Origin: Mucilaginibacter gotjawali
GTDB taxonomy: Bacteria > Bacteroidota > Bacteroidia > Sphingobacteriales > Sphingobacteriaceae
Length of the DNA: 64,000 nt
NCBI RefSeq assembly: GCF_002355435.1
Contig: NZ_AP017313.1
Span: forward strand, 3,162,001 to 3,226,000
Direction: 5' to 3'
Under the pieces are notes generated by a model, which saw only the letters and a list, made by a program, of their open reading frames with translations, made no database searches and was not told the DNA's origin. This document shows, in pieces, positions 16,693-26,143 of the stretch (positions are counted from its first letter, which is position 1; each line of letters starts with the position of its first letter). The translations under genes were made by a program, and so were the position numbers.

Positions 16693-17639
16693 CCCTACTA
16701 TATCCCCAATAATCATATCGGCATGGATGCGTGAGTTTTCAATGAACCATAAATGGGTGTCCATCCCTCCCACCACCACACCTGCGAGGTATAAGCCGGC
16801 TACGTTTGTTTCCATGGTTGTATGATTGTATTCAGGGACGAACCGATCTTCGGATAATTTGATCCCTATCTTCTTCAAAAATTCAAAGTTTGGCTGGTAG
16901 CCGGTCATCGCCATTACAAAATCGTTGGGAATAGTTACTAAACCTTCCGGCGTTTCAATATCGACCTCATATTGCCTGATGGCCTTTAAATTGGATTTGA
17001 AATAGGCTTTGATGCTGCCTTCTTTGATTCGGTTCATGATATCGGGCCTGATCCAGTATTTAACACGTTCACCTACATCCGCCCCGCGGATCACCAGGGT
17101 AACTTCGGCGCCTTTGCGGTAAGTTTCCAATGCTACATCAATAGCTGAATTGCTTGACCCTACAACCACCACCTTTTGCAGGGCATAATAATTCGGATCC
17201 TGGTAGTAGTGTTTTACTTTTGGCAGGTCTTCGCCCGGAATGTTCAGTTTTACAGGGATATCATAAAAACCTGTAGATATGATCACGTTTTTAGCCCGGT
17301 AGCTTGCCTTTGCAGTGGTAATAATAAAACTACCATCTTCTTTTTTACCCCCGTAACTTCCTCAAAAAGGTTGACAGGCAAATGGTTTGAAGTGGCTACC
17401 CTGCGGTAATATTCCAGCGCTTCGGCGCGCACCGGCTTATAACTGTTGGTAACAAAAGGGACGCCGCCGATCTCCAGTTTTTCCGAAGTGGAAAAAAAAG
17501 TCATGGTGGAAGGGTAATTGTAGAGTGAATTGACGAGGCAGCCTTTTTCAACAATAACAAAACTAAGGCCTGCCTTTTGTGCTGCAAGTCCGCAAGCAAT
17601 ACCAATTGGGCCGCCGCCTATGATGAGAATATCAAGCAT
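16675..17639 (-). pseudogene. ypdA: YpdA/Bdr-family FAD/NAD(P)-dependent disulfide reductase, broken by a one-base deletion
   Basis: The N-terminal part starts MLDILIIGGGPIGIACGLAA, with the FAD motif GGGPIG, and continues with NYPSTMTFFSTSEKLEIGG, a hallmark of the YpdA (bacillithiol-disulfide reductase-like) family. The frame is lost at the T6 run at 17341-17346. Adding one base restores KKEDGSFIITTAKASYRAK, which leads straight into NVIISTGFYDIPVKLNIPGE, the second NAD(P) motif VVVGSSNSAIDVAL and the C-terminal FAD motif YLAGVVVGG. The intact protein would be about 321 residues, the family length. Thiol substrate is unknown; it may serve a low-molecular-weight thiol. The break looks like a sequencing artefact. 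Confidence 0.85.
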
Positions 17640-17694
17640 TATTTACAGTAAAAGATGTATCAGCGAAGATAGGCAGATTTTGGGGGATCTGAGG

Positions 17695-18207
17695 TCAGGG
17701 ATTTGTTATAATAGATGCGTTTCCGGATGTTATTAATGCTTGATTACTATATTCATCAAGAATATCCAAAAGTACATCTCCATTTACCCTGATCATATCT
17801 ACATTGATTTTAAAGGGTTCGCTCATTAGCTTTTTTATAAACCTTTTTAAAGGGTTCTGAATATTCGCAAGGTATTCCTTTGGGTTACCAACTTTGATAT
17901 ACAGGTAGGCATTTGCTTCGTCGATTGATATGATGTCTTTCCACAGGTATTTAATATTGTCAGCCAGGTCATAAATACCGGATTCGTTAACAACCAGGAT
18001 AGGCTTGCGAAAAATTACAAAATTGAAGTATTTGCGATAATTCAGCAAACGTGTAAAACCGATCGCCAGCCAAATAAGATAGATGTAACGAAAACCAGCG
18101 TAGCGGAAGTCGCCGTAAAAAGAACAATAAAACGCCATCACAAATGCGAAACCAATAAAGAACATATTCATTACAAAAATGCTGCTGATGCGTGTATCAA
18201 ATTCCAT
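17695..18207 (-). CDS. Two-helix membrane protein, paralogue 1 (STM3941-like PH-type fold)
   Basis: The 170-residue protein has two N-terminal hydrophobic helices (about residues 10-50), then a soluble part with KPILVVNESGIYD, a tryptophan-aspartate pair in LWKDI and a GNPKEYLANIQNPLKRFI stretch. The same order of motifs is shared with the next two genes and with the gene at 41938. It resembles STM3941-type bacterial membrane proteins with a PH-like domain. No catalytic residue is visible. It lies 21 bases after the middle paralogue. Function is unknown. Confidence 0.75.
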   Translation of the reverse strand: MEFDTRISSIFVMNMFFIGFAFVMAFYCSFYGDFRYAGFRYIYLIWLAIGFTRLLNYRKYFNFVIFRKPILVVNESGIYDLADNIKYLWKDIISIDEANAYLYIKVGNPKEYLANIQNPLKRFIKKLMSEPFKINVDMIRVNGDVLLDILDEYSNQALITSGNASIITNP

Positions 18208-18228
18208 CTTTTATTATTGTTTCGTTAC

Positions 18229-18749
18229 TTAATTAAGATTTTCTATGCCTTCCGCTTTGATGCTGTAGTCATTTAGTGCATCCACAAATTGATCGTATTT
18301 ATCCCATCCAAAGTTAACCATACTCAGATCGATAAAATAGGAATCGTTCGGCTTTGGCTTTCTTTTAATGATCGATTGTAAAAACTTCTCAATAGGGGTT
18401 GTAATAGTTCGGGGGTATATTTTAGGTTCGTACAAGTAGATTTGCAGGAGATCACGTGGCCCGGTTGCAACTATGTCTTCAATATCCGTCCAATAATATT
18501 TTCTGTCATTAAAATGGTCAAAAATGTAAGATTCATTAATTGTTAGCATGGGTTTGTTGATAACATAATAGGCAATATGCTTGACCAGGAAAGGCCCGAT
18601 AAAAAACAACAACAAAAACAAGTTTAAACAAATTGCTATTATATCGTTTTTCTGATGCCGAAAAAACCGATCTGAATAAACAAATGAGTTTAAAATAAAA
18701 AAAACAAGATATAGTAAAACTTATTACCGAATTTGAAGTGATAGGTCAT
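18229..18749 (-). pseudogene. Two-helix membrane protein, paralogue 2, broken by a one-base deletion
   Basis: The ATG at 18749 overlaps the stop of paralogue 3 as ATGA. The first codons give MTYHFKFGNKFYYILFF, but the A8 run at 18697-18704 (T8 on the coding strand) is one base short and leads to a stop. Restoring one base gives two hydrophobic segments joined to FLLLFFIGPFLVKHIAYYV and the shared soluble part KPMLTINESYIFD, YYWTDIEDI and TTPIEKFL. The repaired protein would be about 173 residues, equal to its two neighbours. It is probably intact in the cell. Confidence 0.8.
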
Positions 18750-19261
18750 CGTTTTAGAGATAAGGTATTTTCTGAATCTTCTGCATCAATGCTAAAATCA
18801 TCCATAACCTCTAACAAGTTGTTAAGATTTGCCTTTATAAAGTTTGCATTAATTTTAAAAATATTATTTTTATCATAAGGTTTTCTCAGCAACTTGCTAA
18901 AAAAATTATCTCTTTTACTCACCGCGTGATCGACATATTTTATTGGATCGAACAGCGTTATGCGCAAATACCCTTTTTCTTCACGTATACCTTCTATGTC
19001 CTTCCAATAAAACTTTATATCTGAAACAAAATCATATACATATTCGTCATTAACGATGAGAATTGGCTTATTAATAAATACCGATAAAAAAATCCTATAA
19101 TTCATCGAACAGACCAGAAGAGTCAGGATTGCGAATAAAACAATTAGGAAATAATAATCCTGATGGCTTAAGACGGCATTGAAATATAAAGGTATCATCA
19201 AAATTGCAGGCCAAAGCAGCCTATGCAAGATAAAGTATAAAATGCTAGCCTTAAATTCCAT
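18746..19261 (-). CDS. Two-helix membrane protein, paralogue 3 (STM3941-like PH-type fold)
   Basis: The 171-residue protein has hydrophobic helices at about residues 8-25 and 32-52, then KPILIVNDEYVYDFVSD, FYWKDIEGI and LFDPIKYVDHAV, the same motif order as paralogues 1 and 2. It is the first gene of a three-gene tandem array and is coupled to paralogue 2 by an ATGA overlap. The AT-rich sequence is unlike the surrounding housekeeping genes. Function unknown; the membrane anchor plus PH-like part suggests a lipid- or protein-binding scaffold at the inner membrane. Confidence 0.75.
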   Translation of the reverse strand: MEFKASILYFILHRLLWPAILMIPLYFNAVLSHQDYYFLIVLFAILTLLVCSMNYRIFLSVFINKPILIVNDEYVYDFVSDIKFYWKDIEGIREEKGYLRITLFDPIKYVDHAVSKRDNFFSKLLRKPYDKNNIFKINANFIKANLNNLLEVMDDFSIDAEDSENTLSLKR

Positions 19262-19340
19262 TTGGTGACAGGTTTACCAAAACTAATTAATTAGCCGGGT
19301 AAATGCAAATGACTAACGGCTAATGGCAAAACTCAATTTA

Positions 19341-20030
19341 TTACTCCAAATAATAATGCCTGATCCTTTCCAACCCTTCATCCAGTTCGTAAATTAAAGG
19401 TGTTCCTGTCGGGATGTCGAGCTTAGTAACTTCTTCATCTGTTAGGTGATCAATGTATTGCACCAAGGCCCTCAGGCTGTTGCCATGCGCGCAAACAATT
19501 ACTTTTTGGTTTTTACGGATAGCCGGCACAATAAATTCATTCCAGAAAGGCAGCACTCTTTCCATGGTCTCTTTCAGGTTCTCCGTTAATGGCAGTTCCC
19601 TTTCGGTAAGGTGTTTGTAACGGGCATCTTTACCCGGGTACCTGTCATCTTTTTTGGTTACCGCCGGGGGGAGTTCATGCGGGTCGCGGCGCCATTTTTG
19701 TACCAGGTCTGCGCCATATTTGGCAGCAGTTTCGGCTTTGTTCAATCCTTGTAAGGCCCCATAAAACCGCTCATTCAGTCGCCACGATTTTTGAACAGGG
19801 ATCCACAATTCATCCAGTTCTTCCAATACGATATCAAGCGTTTTAATCGCTCTTTTTAATACGGAGGTATAGCCTGCATCAAAACTATAGCCGTGTGCTT
19901 TTAAAAGCTGACCTGCTTTATGGGCCTGTTCTATACCCGCTTCAGAAAGGTCAACATCTGTCCAGCCTGTAAACCTGTTTTCTTTATTCCAGATGCTCTC
20001 GCCGTGGCGCAGCAATACTAATTTTTGCAT
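19341..20030 (-). CDS. gpmA: 2,3-bisphosphoglycerate-dependent phosphoglycerate mutase
   Basis: This glycolytic enzyme interconverts 3- and 2-phosphoglycerate. The phosphohistidine motif [17 protein letters not shown] has the catalytic H9, and the second histidine is in [11 protein letters not shown]. The insert [21 protein letters not shown] is typical of dPGM rather than of general histidine phosphatases. The 229-residue length is normal. It stands alone, divergent from the acetate transporter gene with 105 bases between start codons. Confidence 0.95.
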   Translation of the reverse strand: MQKLVLLRHGESIWNKENRFTGWTDVDLSEAGIEQAHKAGQLLKAHGYSFDAGYTSVLKRAIKTLDIVLEELDELWIPVQKSWRLNERFYGALQGLNKAETAAKYGADLVQKWRRDPHELPPAVTKKDDRYPGKDARYKHLTERELPLTENLKETMERVLPFWNEFIVPAIRKNQKVIVCAHGNSLRALVQYIDHLTDEEVTKLDIPTGTPLIYELDEGLERIRHYYLE

Positions 20031-20135
20031 AGTGCAGTATGTTTCTGCTAATCTACTGAACGCTTTACAAAAAATTTGGTAAATGTGCCGATAACAATTA
20101 AATTGCGTTAAAAACCAATTAACCCTTTAAAAATC

Positions 20136-20713
20136 ATGATTCCAACTACTCCTGTTCCCGCAAAGGATGGCATTGCCAACCCTGCGCCGCTCGGCCTTTG
20201 CGCCTTCGGTATGACCACTGTTTTACTGAACCTGCACAATGCCGGTTTCTTTGAATTGAACACCATGATCCTTGCCATGGGCATTTTTTATGGCGGCCTG
20301 GCCCAGGTAATTGCCGGTGTTATTGAATCAAAAAAAACAACACATTTGGGCTCACCGCTTTTACCTCCTACGGTTTTTTCTGGCTCTCTCTTGCCGGCCT
20401 CATCCTGATGGGCAAGTGGGGCTGGTTTACAGCACCGTCTGACGGGGCTATGGCCGCTTACCTTGGCATATGGGGGCTTTTTACGTTAGGTCTTTTCTTT
20501 GGCACGTTAAAATTAACCCGGGCTTTACAAATCGTTTTTGGTACGCTGGTGATCCTGTTCTTTTTATTGGCGGCGGAGCATGCTACCGGTAATGAAAGTA
20601 TTGGTAAATTTGCGGGATACGAAGGCTTGGTTTGCGGTTTCTCAGCCATTTATGCCGGCATCGCCACTGTTTTGAATGATGTTTACGGAAAAACCGTACT
20701 TCCTTTAGGTTAG
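20136..20713 (+). pseudogene. satP: Acetate uptake transporter (GPR1/FUN34/YaaH, SatP type), broken by a one-base deletion
   Basis: The N-terminal part holds the family signature NPAPLGL followed by [16 protein letters not shown]. The A8 run at 20330-20337 is one base short; with nine A the frame reads [20 protein letters not shown] and joins the second part, [18 protein letters not shown], and the remaining helices. The repaired protein is about 193 residues with six membrane helices, the normal size. It would move acetate or succinate with protons across the inner membrane. The AEHATGN and GFSAIYAG motifs are also conserved. The break is likely a sequencing artefact. Confidence 0.88.
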
Positions 20714-20826
20714 AAAAACTGCCCGGACACGATTTTTAGGATTTTTATGCTGATTATGGTAATAGTTTATCATGTTTGCACAAATTTTAAGATTTTTTAA
20801 TTCGTTAAAATCCTACAAATCGTGTT

Positions 20827-21213
20827 ATGAGAGATTTTAAAAAATATTACCACATTACCGCCCCGCCGGAGGAAGTTTATATTGCTTTAACCAACCCGTT
20901 TACTATTGAGCTGTGGACCGGGGAGCCTGCAGAAATGTCAACGGAGCCTGGTTCGGAGTTTTCCATGTGGGAAGGCAGTATCGTAGGCAAAAACCTTGAA
21001 TTTGAAGAAGGAAAAAAGCTGGTGCAGCAATGGTATTTTGACGGGCAGCCCGAACCATCAATCGTCACCATAAAATTACATCCTGAGAAAGGCGGTACCT
21101 CCGTCGAGCTGAAGCACACCAATATCCCCGATATTGAATACAAAGGCTTTGCCGAAGGCTGGGACAATAGCTATTTCGCTTCTCTTGCAGAGTTTTTTGA
21201 TGAGAAGGATTAG
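20827..21213 (+). CDS. SRPBCC (AHSA1-like) domain protein
   Basis: The 128-residue protein is a single START/SRPBCC domain of the Hsp90-activator-homologue type, with YHITAPPEEVYIALTNP at the start, the WTGEPAEMS loop and the C-terminal GFAEGWDNSYFASLAEFF helix. Such proteins enclose a hydrophobic cavity; the ligand is unknown. It follows the acetate transporter by 113 bases. The TAG stop is part of a GATTAG-type repeat. Family call is firm, role unknown. Confidence 0.85.
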   Translation: MRDFKKYYHITAPPEEVYIALTNPFTIELWTGEPAEMSTEPGSEFSMWEGSIVGKNLEFEEGKKLVQQWYFDGQPEPSIVTIKLHPEKGGTSVELKHTNIPDIEYKGFAEGWDNSYFASLAEFFDEKD

Positions 21214-21249
21214 TGTTGGAGATTAGAGATATGTGATTAGAGATTAGGA
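21211..21249. repeat. Single-arm GATTAG/GAGATTAG repeat
   Basis: Words GATTAG, GAGATTAGAGAT and GTGATTAGAGATTAGG follow each other directly, starting with the stop codon of the SRPBCC gene. No inverted partner arm was found before the terminator that follows. Confidence 0.5.
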
Positions 21250-21255
21250 AGAAAT

Positions 21256-21291
21256 AAAAAACACGAAGCTTATTTCACTTCGTGTTTTTTT
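21256..21291. terminator. Bidirectional terminator between the SRPBCC and OmpA genes
   Basis: The stem AAAAACACGAAG / CTTCGTGTTTTT with a nine-base loop is flanked by A and T runs, so it can work as an intrinsic terminator on both strands. It lies between two convergent genes. Confidence 0.85.
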
Positions 21292-21339
21292 GTGGTTTTG
21301 TTTATAATCGGCTAACCATATAGGCCAACGGTATTAAAA

Positions 21340-22719
21340 CTAATACAAGGAAAACTCAACCCTGCGGTTTTGCTGACGTCCGGCAGCAGTTTTGTTGGTA
21401 GCGATAGGATTCGCTTTTCCGTGGCCCTCTGCCTGTATTTTTCCGGCATCTGCACCTTTGCTTACCAAATAAGTTTTAATAGCTTCAGCACGATCATGTG
21501 AAAGCCTGAGGTTATACGCTACCGAACCCACATTGTCGGTATAGCCGGCTAATTTTAAATTAAAACCTTTATTCTTTAACAACTCAGCCAACTGATCTAA
21601 ACTCGCAAACGAATGTTCGCGGATAGTTGCTTTGTTAAAATCAAATTCAAGATTTCTTACAGCCTCATTCACTACCCTTTTGTCCTCTTCAGTCACGTAC
21701 ACTTTGGTTTCTGATTTTACAACAGGCAGCGCACAGCCTGATCCGTCAACTTTTGTTCCGGCCGGCGTGTTGGGGCATTTATCAAAGGCATCCGGTACAC
21801 CATCGCCATCACTGTCTTGAGTTAATTTGGCCAGGTTAGCATTGGTAGCATTTAAATCATTTCTTAACTGTTCGTTTTTAGCTTTTTCTGCGTCAATCTG
21901 GCTTTGTAATTGATTTTTGGTTTGTTCATTTTCCCACATATACTCGTGCCTCATGGATGAAACCGGGTTATGCGTTGCTAATTGTGGTTTTGAGCGATGC
22001 CCCAGGGCAAACTCCAGGCCAATATGTGCATAGGAAAATCTATCATTTGTGGATCCGTAATTGTTGCCATCAACATTATCTGAATAAACAAAATTTACCT
22101 GGTAACCCAAATCGATATTTACACCCGGCGATACGTTAAATTTTAACCCTGCACCTACTGGTAAATAAAGTTCACTTATTGAACCATTATTGTCTGTCTT
22201 AAAATTCGATACCGAACCATCAGTATAAGTTAAAACGGGTTTATATCCCATGGTACCTACCCCCACTGTAAAATAAGGCTGGATAGCTGTTTTTTTATAA
22301 TGCCAGTTGATATTCGCAAGCGTATAATTCGCGCTTAAACTTGCGGCATATTGAATTTTTGTATCATAACTTTTAAAGCCTGGACTATTGGGGTTCGGGT
22401 GATCTGCAGAAAGTTTGCCGGCAAAAAAATCAGCCTGTATGCCAAAAGATGGTAATATTTGTTTTTTGATGTAGGCGCCGTAACCTAATTCTGCGTTCGG
22501 CGATGTAAAATCCTGTTTACGGTTCGAGCCGAAAATGGTGTAAGGTGTTAGTACCCCGCCCGAAACACCGATAGACCAGGTACGGAAGGCGTTGTCGCCC
22601 GAAAAAGGTTTAACATAGTCTGTTGATACATGTGAAGTGTCGGTAGATTGAGCGAATAGCTTACCGCCCATCAATATCCCTGTAAATAAGAGGGAAGCTT
22701 TTTTTAAATTTGATTTCAT
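21340..22719 (-). CDS. OmpA-family outer membrane protein with thrombospondin type-3 repeat (copy 1)
   Basis: The 459-residue protein has a signal peptide (KKASLLFTGILMGGKLFAQ), an N-terminal beta-barrel of about 210 residues, a short coiled linker (TKNQLQSQIDAEKAKNEQ), a calcium-type TSP3 repeat (DSDGDGVPDAFDKCPNT) and a C-terminal OmpA domain from about residue 345. In the latter, the peptidoglycan-binding Asp and Arg are in LAGYTDNVGS and LSHDRAEA. It would anchor the outer membrane to the cell wall. A close paralogue follows upstream at 23054. The start is the ATG before the signal peptide. Confidence 0.92.
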   Translation of the reverse strand: MKSNLKKASLLFTGILMGGKLFAQSTDTSHVSTDYVKPFSGDNAFRTWSIGVSGGVLTPYTIFGSNRKQDFTSPNAELGYGAYIKKQILPSFGIQADFFAGKLSADHPNPNSPGFKSYDTKIQYAASLSANYTLANINWHYKKTAIQPYFTVGVGTMGYKPVLTYTDGSVSNFKTDNNGSISELYLPVGAGLKFNVSPGVNIDLGYQVNFVYSDNVDGNNYGSTNDRFSYAHIGLEFALGHRSKPQLATHNPVSSMRHEYMWENEQTKNQLQSQIDAEKAKNEQLRNDLNATNANLAKLTQDSDGDGVPDAFDKCPNTPAGTKVDGSGCALPVVKSETKVYVTEEDKRVVNEAVRNLEFDFNKATIREHSFASLDQLAELLKNKGFNLKLAGYTDNVGSVAYNLRLSHDRAEAIKTYLVSKGADAGKIQAEGHGKANPIATNKTAAGRQQNRRVEFSLY

Positions 22720-23053
22720 AGTTGAACTTTTAAGAGTATGTTTCGTTTAAAACACACCCCCGGAAGTCAACTTTGATGCCATACAGGCAATAAACTGCAA
22801 TTAATTGTCAGCGTTGCACTATATGAATAGGTTTATTCAGCCTAATTTCTCCCTTAAACAGCTGATAAACAATACCCACGACTTACCCCCGGGGATTGCC
22901 GTGCTGATATTAGCGCTATCCATAAATACGCCGGAAACCAAGTGGCTTAAATGGTCTTAAAAATATACAGTTTACCATTATTGTGCATTAAAAAGGTGAA
23001 TGATAATTAGTACCATTCACCATTTTTAATATTATCGTTAGCTGTAACTGTGC
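22720..23053. other. Gene-free spacer between the two OmpA paralogues
   Basis: No plausible gene is visible. The part next to 22719 must hold the promoter of copy 1, but no clear -33/-7 pair could be identified. The part next to copy 2 has an imperfect palindrome with AATGATAATTAGTACCATTCACC that may end copy 2 transcription. Confidence 0.4.
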
Positions 23054-24439
23054 TTAATATAGTGAAAACTCCACCCGCCGGTTTAACTTGCGGCCTGTGG
23101 CTGTTTTATTTGAAGCGATAGGATTTGCTTTTCCATAACCTTCCGTCTGGATCGATGCGGGATCAGCTCCTTTGCTCACAAGGTACATCTTGATCGCCTC
23201 GGCCCTGTCTTTTGAAAGTTTAAGATTTAATGCAGCTGATCCCGTGGCATCCGTATACCCGGCCAGTTTTAAATGATATTTCTTGTCTTTCAGCAGTTTT
23301 GCTAACTTATCCAAACTTTGGTATGAAGCATCGCTCAGCATCGAAGTGCCCGAGGCAAACTGCAGGTTCTGGATTGCTTCATTAACTACGCTTTTGTCGG
23401 CTTCAGTAATAATTATCTTTTCTTCAGGTTTAACTACCGGCAACGGGCAACCTGCCCCGTCAACTTTTATACCGGCAGGTGTATTGGGGCATTTATCATA
23501 AAAATCAGGCACACCGTCTCCATCACTATCTGTTGTAAGTTGTGTAAGTTTTGTATTTTGGGCAAGCACCTGTTGCTGCAAAGCCTGGTTCCGGTTTTTT
23601 TCCGAATCTATCAGCGCTTTAAACTCATCCCTTGCATTTTGTATCCCCGACAAATATTCCTGTCGCATAGATGAAACCGGATTGTGGGCTGCAAGCTGCG
23701 GTTTTGACTTTTTACCGATTGCAAATTCAAGCCCTATGTGTGCGTAGGAGAATTTGTCGTTTGTATTACCATATTTGTAGCCGTCGAAATTACCTGAATA
23801 AACAAAATTTACCTGGTAAGCAAGTTCCAGGTTAATACCTTTGGCGATATCAAATTTAAACCCGGCCCCTATGGGAACATATAATTCATTGAGGTTTGGT
23901 TTGTTTTTATTGAAATCAACTACCACACCTGCACTTGTTGTTAATACCGGTTTATAGTTCATTAAACCTACGCCGGCGGTAATAAATGGCTGTACTGTGC
24001 TTTTAACAACGTGCCAATTGATGTTAGCCAATGTAAAATTTGTACTTAAACTACCCGCATAATTAATGGCGGTTGTAAAACTTTTATAGGGTGAAATTCC
24101 TGCTGGGTTAAGCTGGGCATTATCGCCATTTAATTTTCCCATCATGAAATCGGCCTGCAAACCGAATGATGGTAATAGTTGTTTTTTGATATACCCACCA
24201 TAACCATATTGAACATTTGCAACCGTAAACCCAAGTTGGCTGTTGGAAGAGGTAATTACCGAAGTACTCATTAGTCCTGCATGAATCCCGACAGACCAGC
24301 TACGAAATGCAGCGCCACCGGAAAATGGCCGGATATAATCGGTATTTAAGGCTAATGAATCTGTATTTTGGGCGAATAGCCCAGCGAAGTTTAATGTAAA
24401 AATCAGCAGTAATAGTGTTCTTTTTAAATTTATAGCCAT
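23054..24439 (-). CDS. OmpA-family outer membrane protein with thrombospondin type-3 repeat (copy 2)
   Basis: The 461-residue protein has the same build as copy 1: signal peptide ending in LFAQ, barrel, coiled linker (DEFKALIDSEKNRNQALQ), TSP3 repeat (DSDGDGVPDFYDKCPNT) and OmpA domain with LAGYTDATGS and LSKDRAEA. Identity to copy 1 is high in the second half and lower in the barrel, as expected for an old tandem duplication in which surface loops diverge. It has its own upstream region of 372 bases, so the two are probably transcribed separately. Confidence 0.92.
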   Translation of the reverse strand: MAINLKRTLLLLIFTLNFAGLFAQNTDSLALNTDYIRPFSGGAAFRSWSVGIHAGLMSTSVITSSNSQLGFTVANVQYGYGGYIKKQLLPSFGLQADFMMGKLNGDNAQLNPAGISPYKSFTTAINYAGSLSTNFTLANINWHVVKSTVQPFITAGVGLMNYKPVLTTSAGVVVDFNKNKPNLNELYVPIGAGFKFDIAKGINLELAYQVNFVYSGNFDGYKYGNTNDKFSYAHIGLEFAIGKKSKPQLAAHNPVSSMRQEYLSGIQNARDEFKALIDSEKNRNQALQQQVLAQNTKLTQLTTDSDGDGVPDFYDKCPNTPAGIKVDGAGCPLPVVKPEEKIIITEADKSVVNEAIQNLQFASGTSMLSDASYQSLDKLAKLLKDKKYHLKLAGYTDATGSAALNLKLSKDRAEAIKMYLVSKGADPASIQTEGYGKANPIASNKTATGRKLNRRVEFSLY

Positions 24440-24811
24440 GTGGTTAACCGTTTATGAATCAGGATTTAATAGGCAATATTTAAACTATTAATTGCCCGGA
24501 AATAGCAACTATTTCCATGTCTAATTTATCAGTTTATAAAAGTAATATTTTAATGATTATTAACAATGACTTTCCCTTATTAACGTAATTAAAATGTAAT
24601 TCTCAAATCGAAATTGCCTGTTATTTCAGATTTTACGCTCGTTTAAACTTTTGGAGCTTGGGTTATACAGTTAAAAAAACAATTGGTATCGTCAATTGAT
24701 CGTGCCTTTTGGGGTAAGAAATCATGCCGGCTCAGGTAAAAGTAGTACAGTGAAGATGAAATAAAAAGGGGGCAACCAGGCCCCCTTTTATTTTTTATTT
24801 ATTCCTTTTTA
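24440..24811. other. Spacer upstream of OmpA copy 2, with terminator of the TPR operon
   Basis: The region next to copy 2 is AT-rich (with TAATGATTATTAACAATG and TTAACGTAATTAAAATG) and should hold its promoter, though no single element stands out. The right end contains the terminator hairpin at 24762-24796. No gene is visible. Confidence 0.4.
24762..24796 (-). terminator. Terminator of the gyrA-TPR transcript
   Basis: The stem AAAAGGGGGC / GCCCCCTTTT with a six-base loop is GC-rich and is flanked by A-rich and T-rich runs; the run of T on the minus strand follows the stem. It lies 16 bases after the stop of the first TPR gene. Confidence 0.85.
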
Positions 24812-26134
24812 TTAATTTTTTGACGGAAGGGCGTCAATTTGTTTTTTTATGTCAGCAGCTTTGGCTTTGTTTTCCGCAGCATGGGCTTTGTCATACTTAC
24901 CCCTGTAGTAATTCCACAAATTTGTTAAAGCTGCATTTGATTTTGAATCAAGATCAACAGCTTTCTGTAAATACGGCAGGGCAAGGTCAAATTGCACGTC
25001 TGCTTTCGCCCTTAGCTCATCATATTGTTTTTGAGTGGCATTTGAAGGCAAGCTATTAGCAGCGTTATAAAAATCAATTGCCGGCTTCATCATTACCTCG
25101 CCTAAATTCAGATTTGCATCCAGGTAGTTAGGGTCAATTGCGATCGCTTTTTTGTAATAATCAGCAGCTTTTGAATAATAATCAAGGGCAGCTTTGTTGT
25201 CCGCTGCTTTAGCTGCAGCATCTTTGGCTTTAGCGGCTTTGGCTGCGCTTGCATCGCCAACACGGGTAAACGAAAGGCCTGCATAGAAACAAAGTTCCTT
25301 ATTTTTAGGGTCGGCGGCAACTGCGCTCTCCAGTTTACCTATTATTTCGCTGTCCTTACCGGCCATTAAATAGAATTTAATTTCCTGCCCGCGTAAATCT
25401 GCATTTGCAGGAAATTTAGCCACACCTTCACTAATTACTTTTAAAGCACTGGCCGTATCCTTGTTTATTATATACAAAGTTGCCTGGTAGCCGTATATTT
25501 TAGCGTTCTGCGAATAATTGGTGCTTAATAATTTATTGTAATTACTGATAGCGTATGGATAAAATTTAGGGTTTGTGTTCCCTGCATTTGATGCTGCAAG
25601 CGCCGCATAATAGGTAGCTGTTGTATCGCCTGTAGCCTGGCTCCAATTATCAAATGATTGATAGGCCAGTTCAAATTTGCCGCCCTGGTACTGTTTTACC
25701 CCCTGTGCCTGAAAATAGATGGCTAAATTAGTACCCGCATCGGCTATTAATTTTGTACATTTTGATTTTATATCGGCATCCTTTTCAGTTCCAACTGCAT
25801 CTTTAGCTTTTTTAATTGCTTCCTGCGCAGTAGTAATTAAAGCAGCGGTTGCAGGAGAAGCAGTAGTATCCAATGCGGCTGTAGCTGAATAAATTGCACC
25901 AATCAAAGCGTATGTTTGCGGTAACGTAGCTGTTTTATCGTTAGTTGAAGCTTTATCAATAGAGGTTTTGGCATCAGCTATGTCCTGTTTGGCCTTTGCC
26001 GCTAAAATTTTCTGAGAATTTTCAACCGTATATTTATCGTAACTTTCCTGTGCGTCTCTCAACACCCCTTTTTGTGCAAAGGCGGTTACTGTACTTAAAC
26101 CTAAAAGGCCTATCATCAAAAACTTTATTTTCAT
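24812..26134 (-). CDS. Secreted or periplasmic tetratricopeptide repeat protein (440 aa)
   Basis: A signal peptide MKIKFLMIGLLGLSTVTAFAQ is followed by helical repeats. TPR-type units can be seen around YFQAQGVKQYQGGKFELAYQ, AYYSKAADYYKKAIAIDPNY and DLALPYLQKAVDLD. Alanine and lysine are very frequent (one run has four KAKDAAAK-type steps), which suggests a flexible helical hairpin. It is a protein-interaction scaffold of unknown partner. It lies 9 bases downstream of another TPR gene and downstream of gyrA in one transcription unit. Confidence 0.85.
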   Translation of the reverse strand: MKIKFLMIGLLGLSTVTAFAQKGVLRDAQESYDKYTVENSQKILAAKAKQDIADAKTSIDKASTNDKTATLPQTYALIGAIYSATAALDTTASPATAALITTAQEAIKKAKDAVGTEKDADIKSKCTKLIADAGTNLAIYFQAQGVKQYQGGKFELAYQSFDNWSQATGDTTATYYAALAASNAGNTNPKFYPYAISNYNKLLSTNYSQNAKIYGYQATLYIINKDTASALKVISEGVAKFPANADLRGQEIKFYLMAGKDSEIIGKLESAVAADPKNKELCFYAGLSFTRVGDASAAKAAKAKDAAAKAADNKAALDYYSKAADYYKKAIAIDPNYLDANLNLGEVMMKPAIDFYNAANSLPSNATQKQYDELRAKADVQFDLALPYLQKAVDLDSKSNAALTNLWNYYRGKYDKAHAAENKAKAADIKKQIDALPSKN

Positions 26135-26143
26135 GATCTATTA

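Noticed and set aside
25186..25260. Alanine/lysine-rich tract in the 440-aa TPR protein as a DNA repeat insertion
   Set aside because: The codons vary and the frame is consistent with a helical hairpin, so it reads as ordinary coding sequence.
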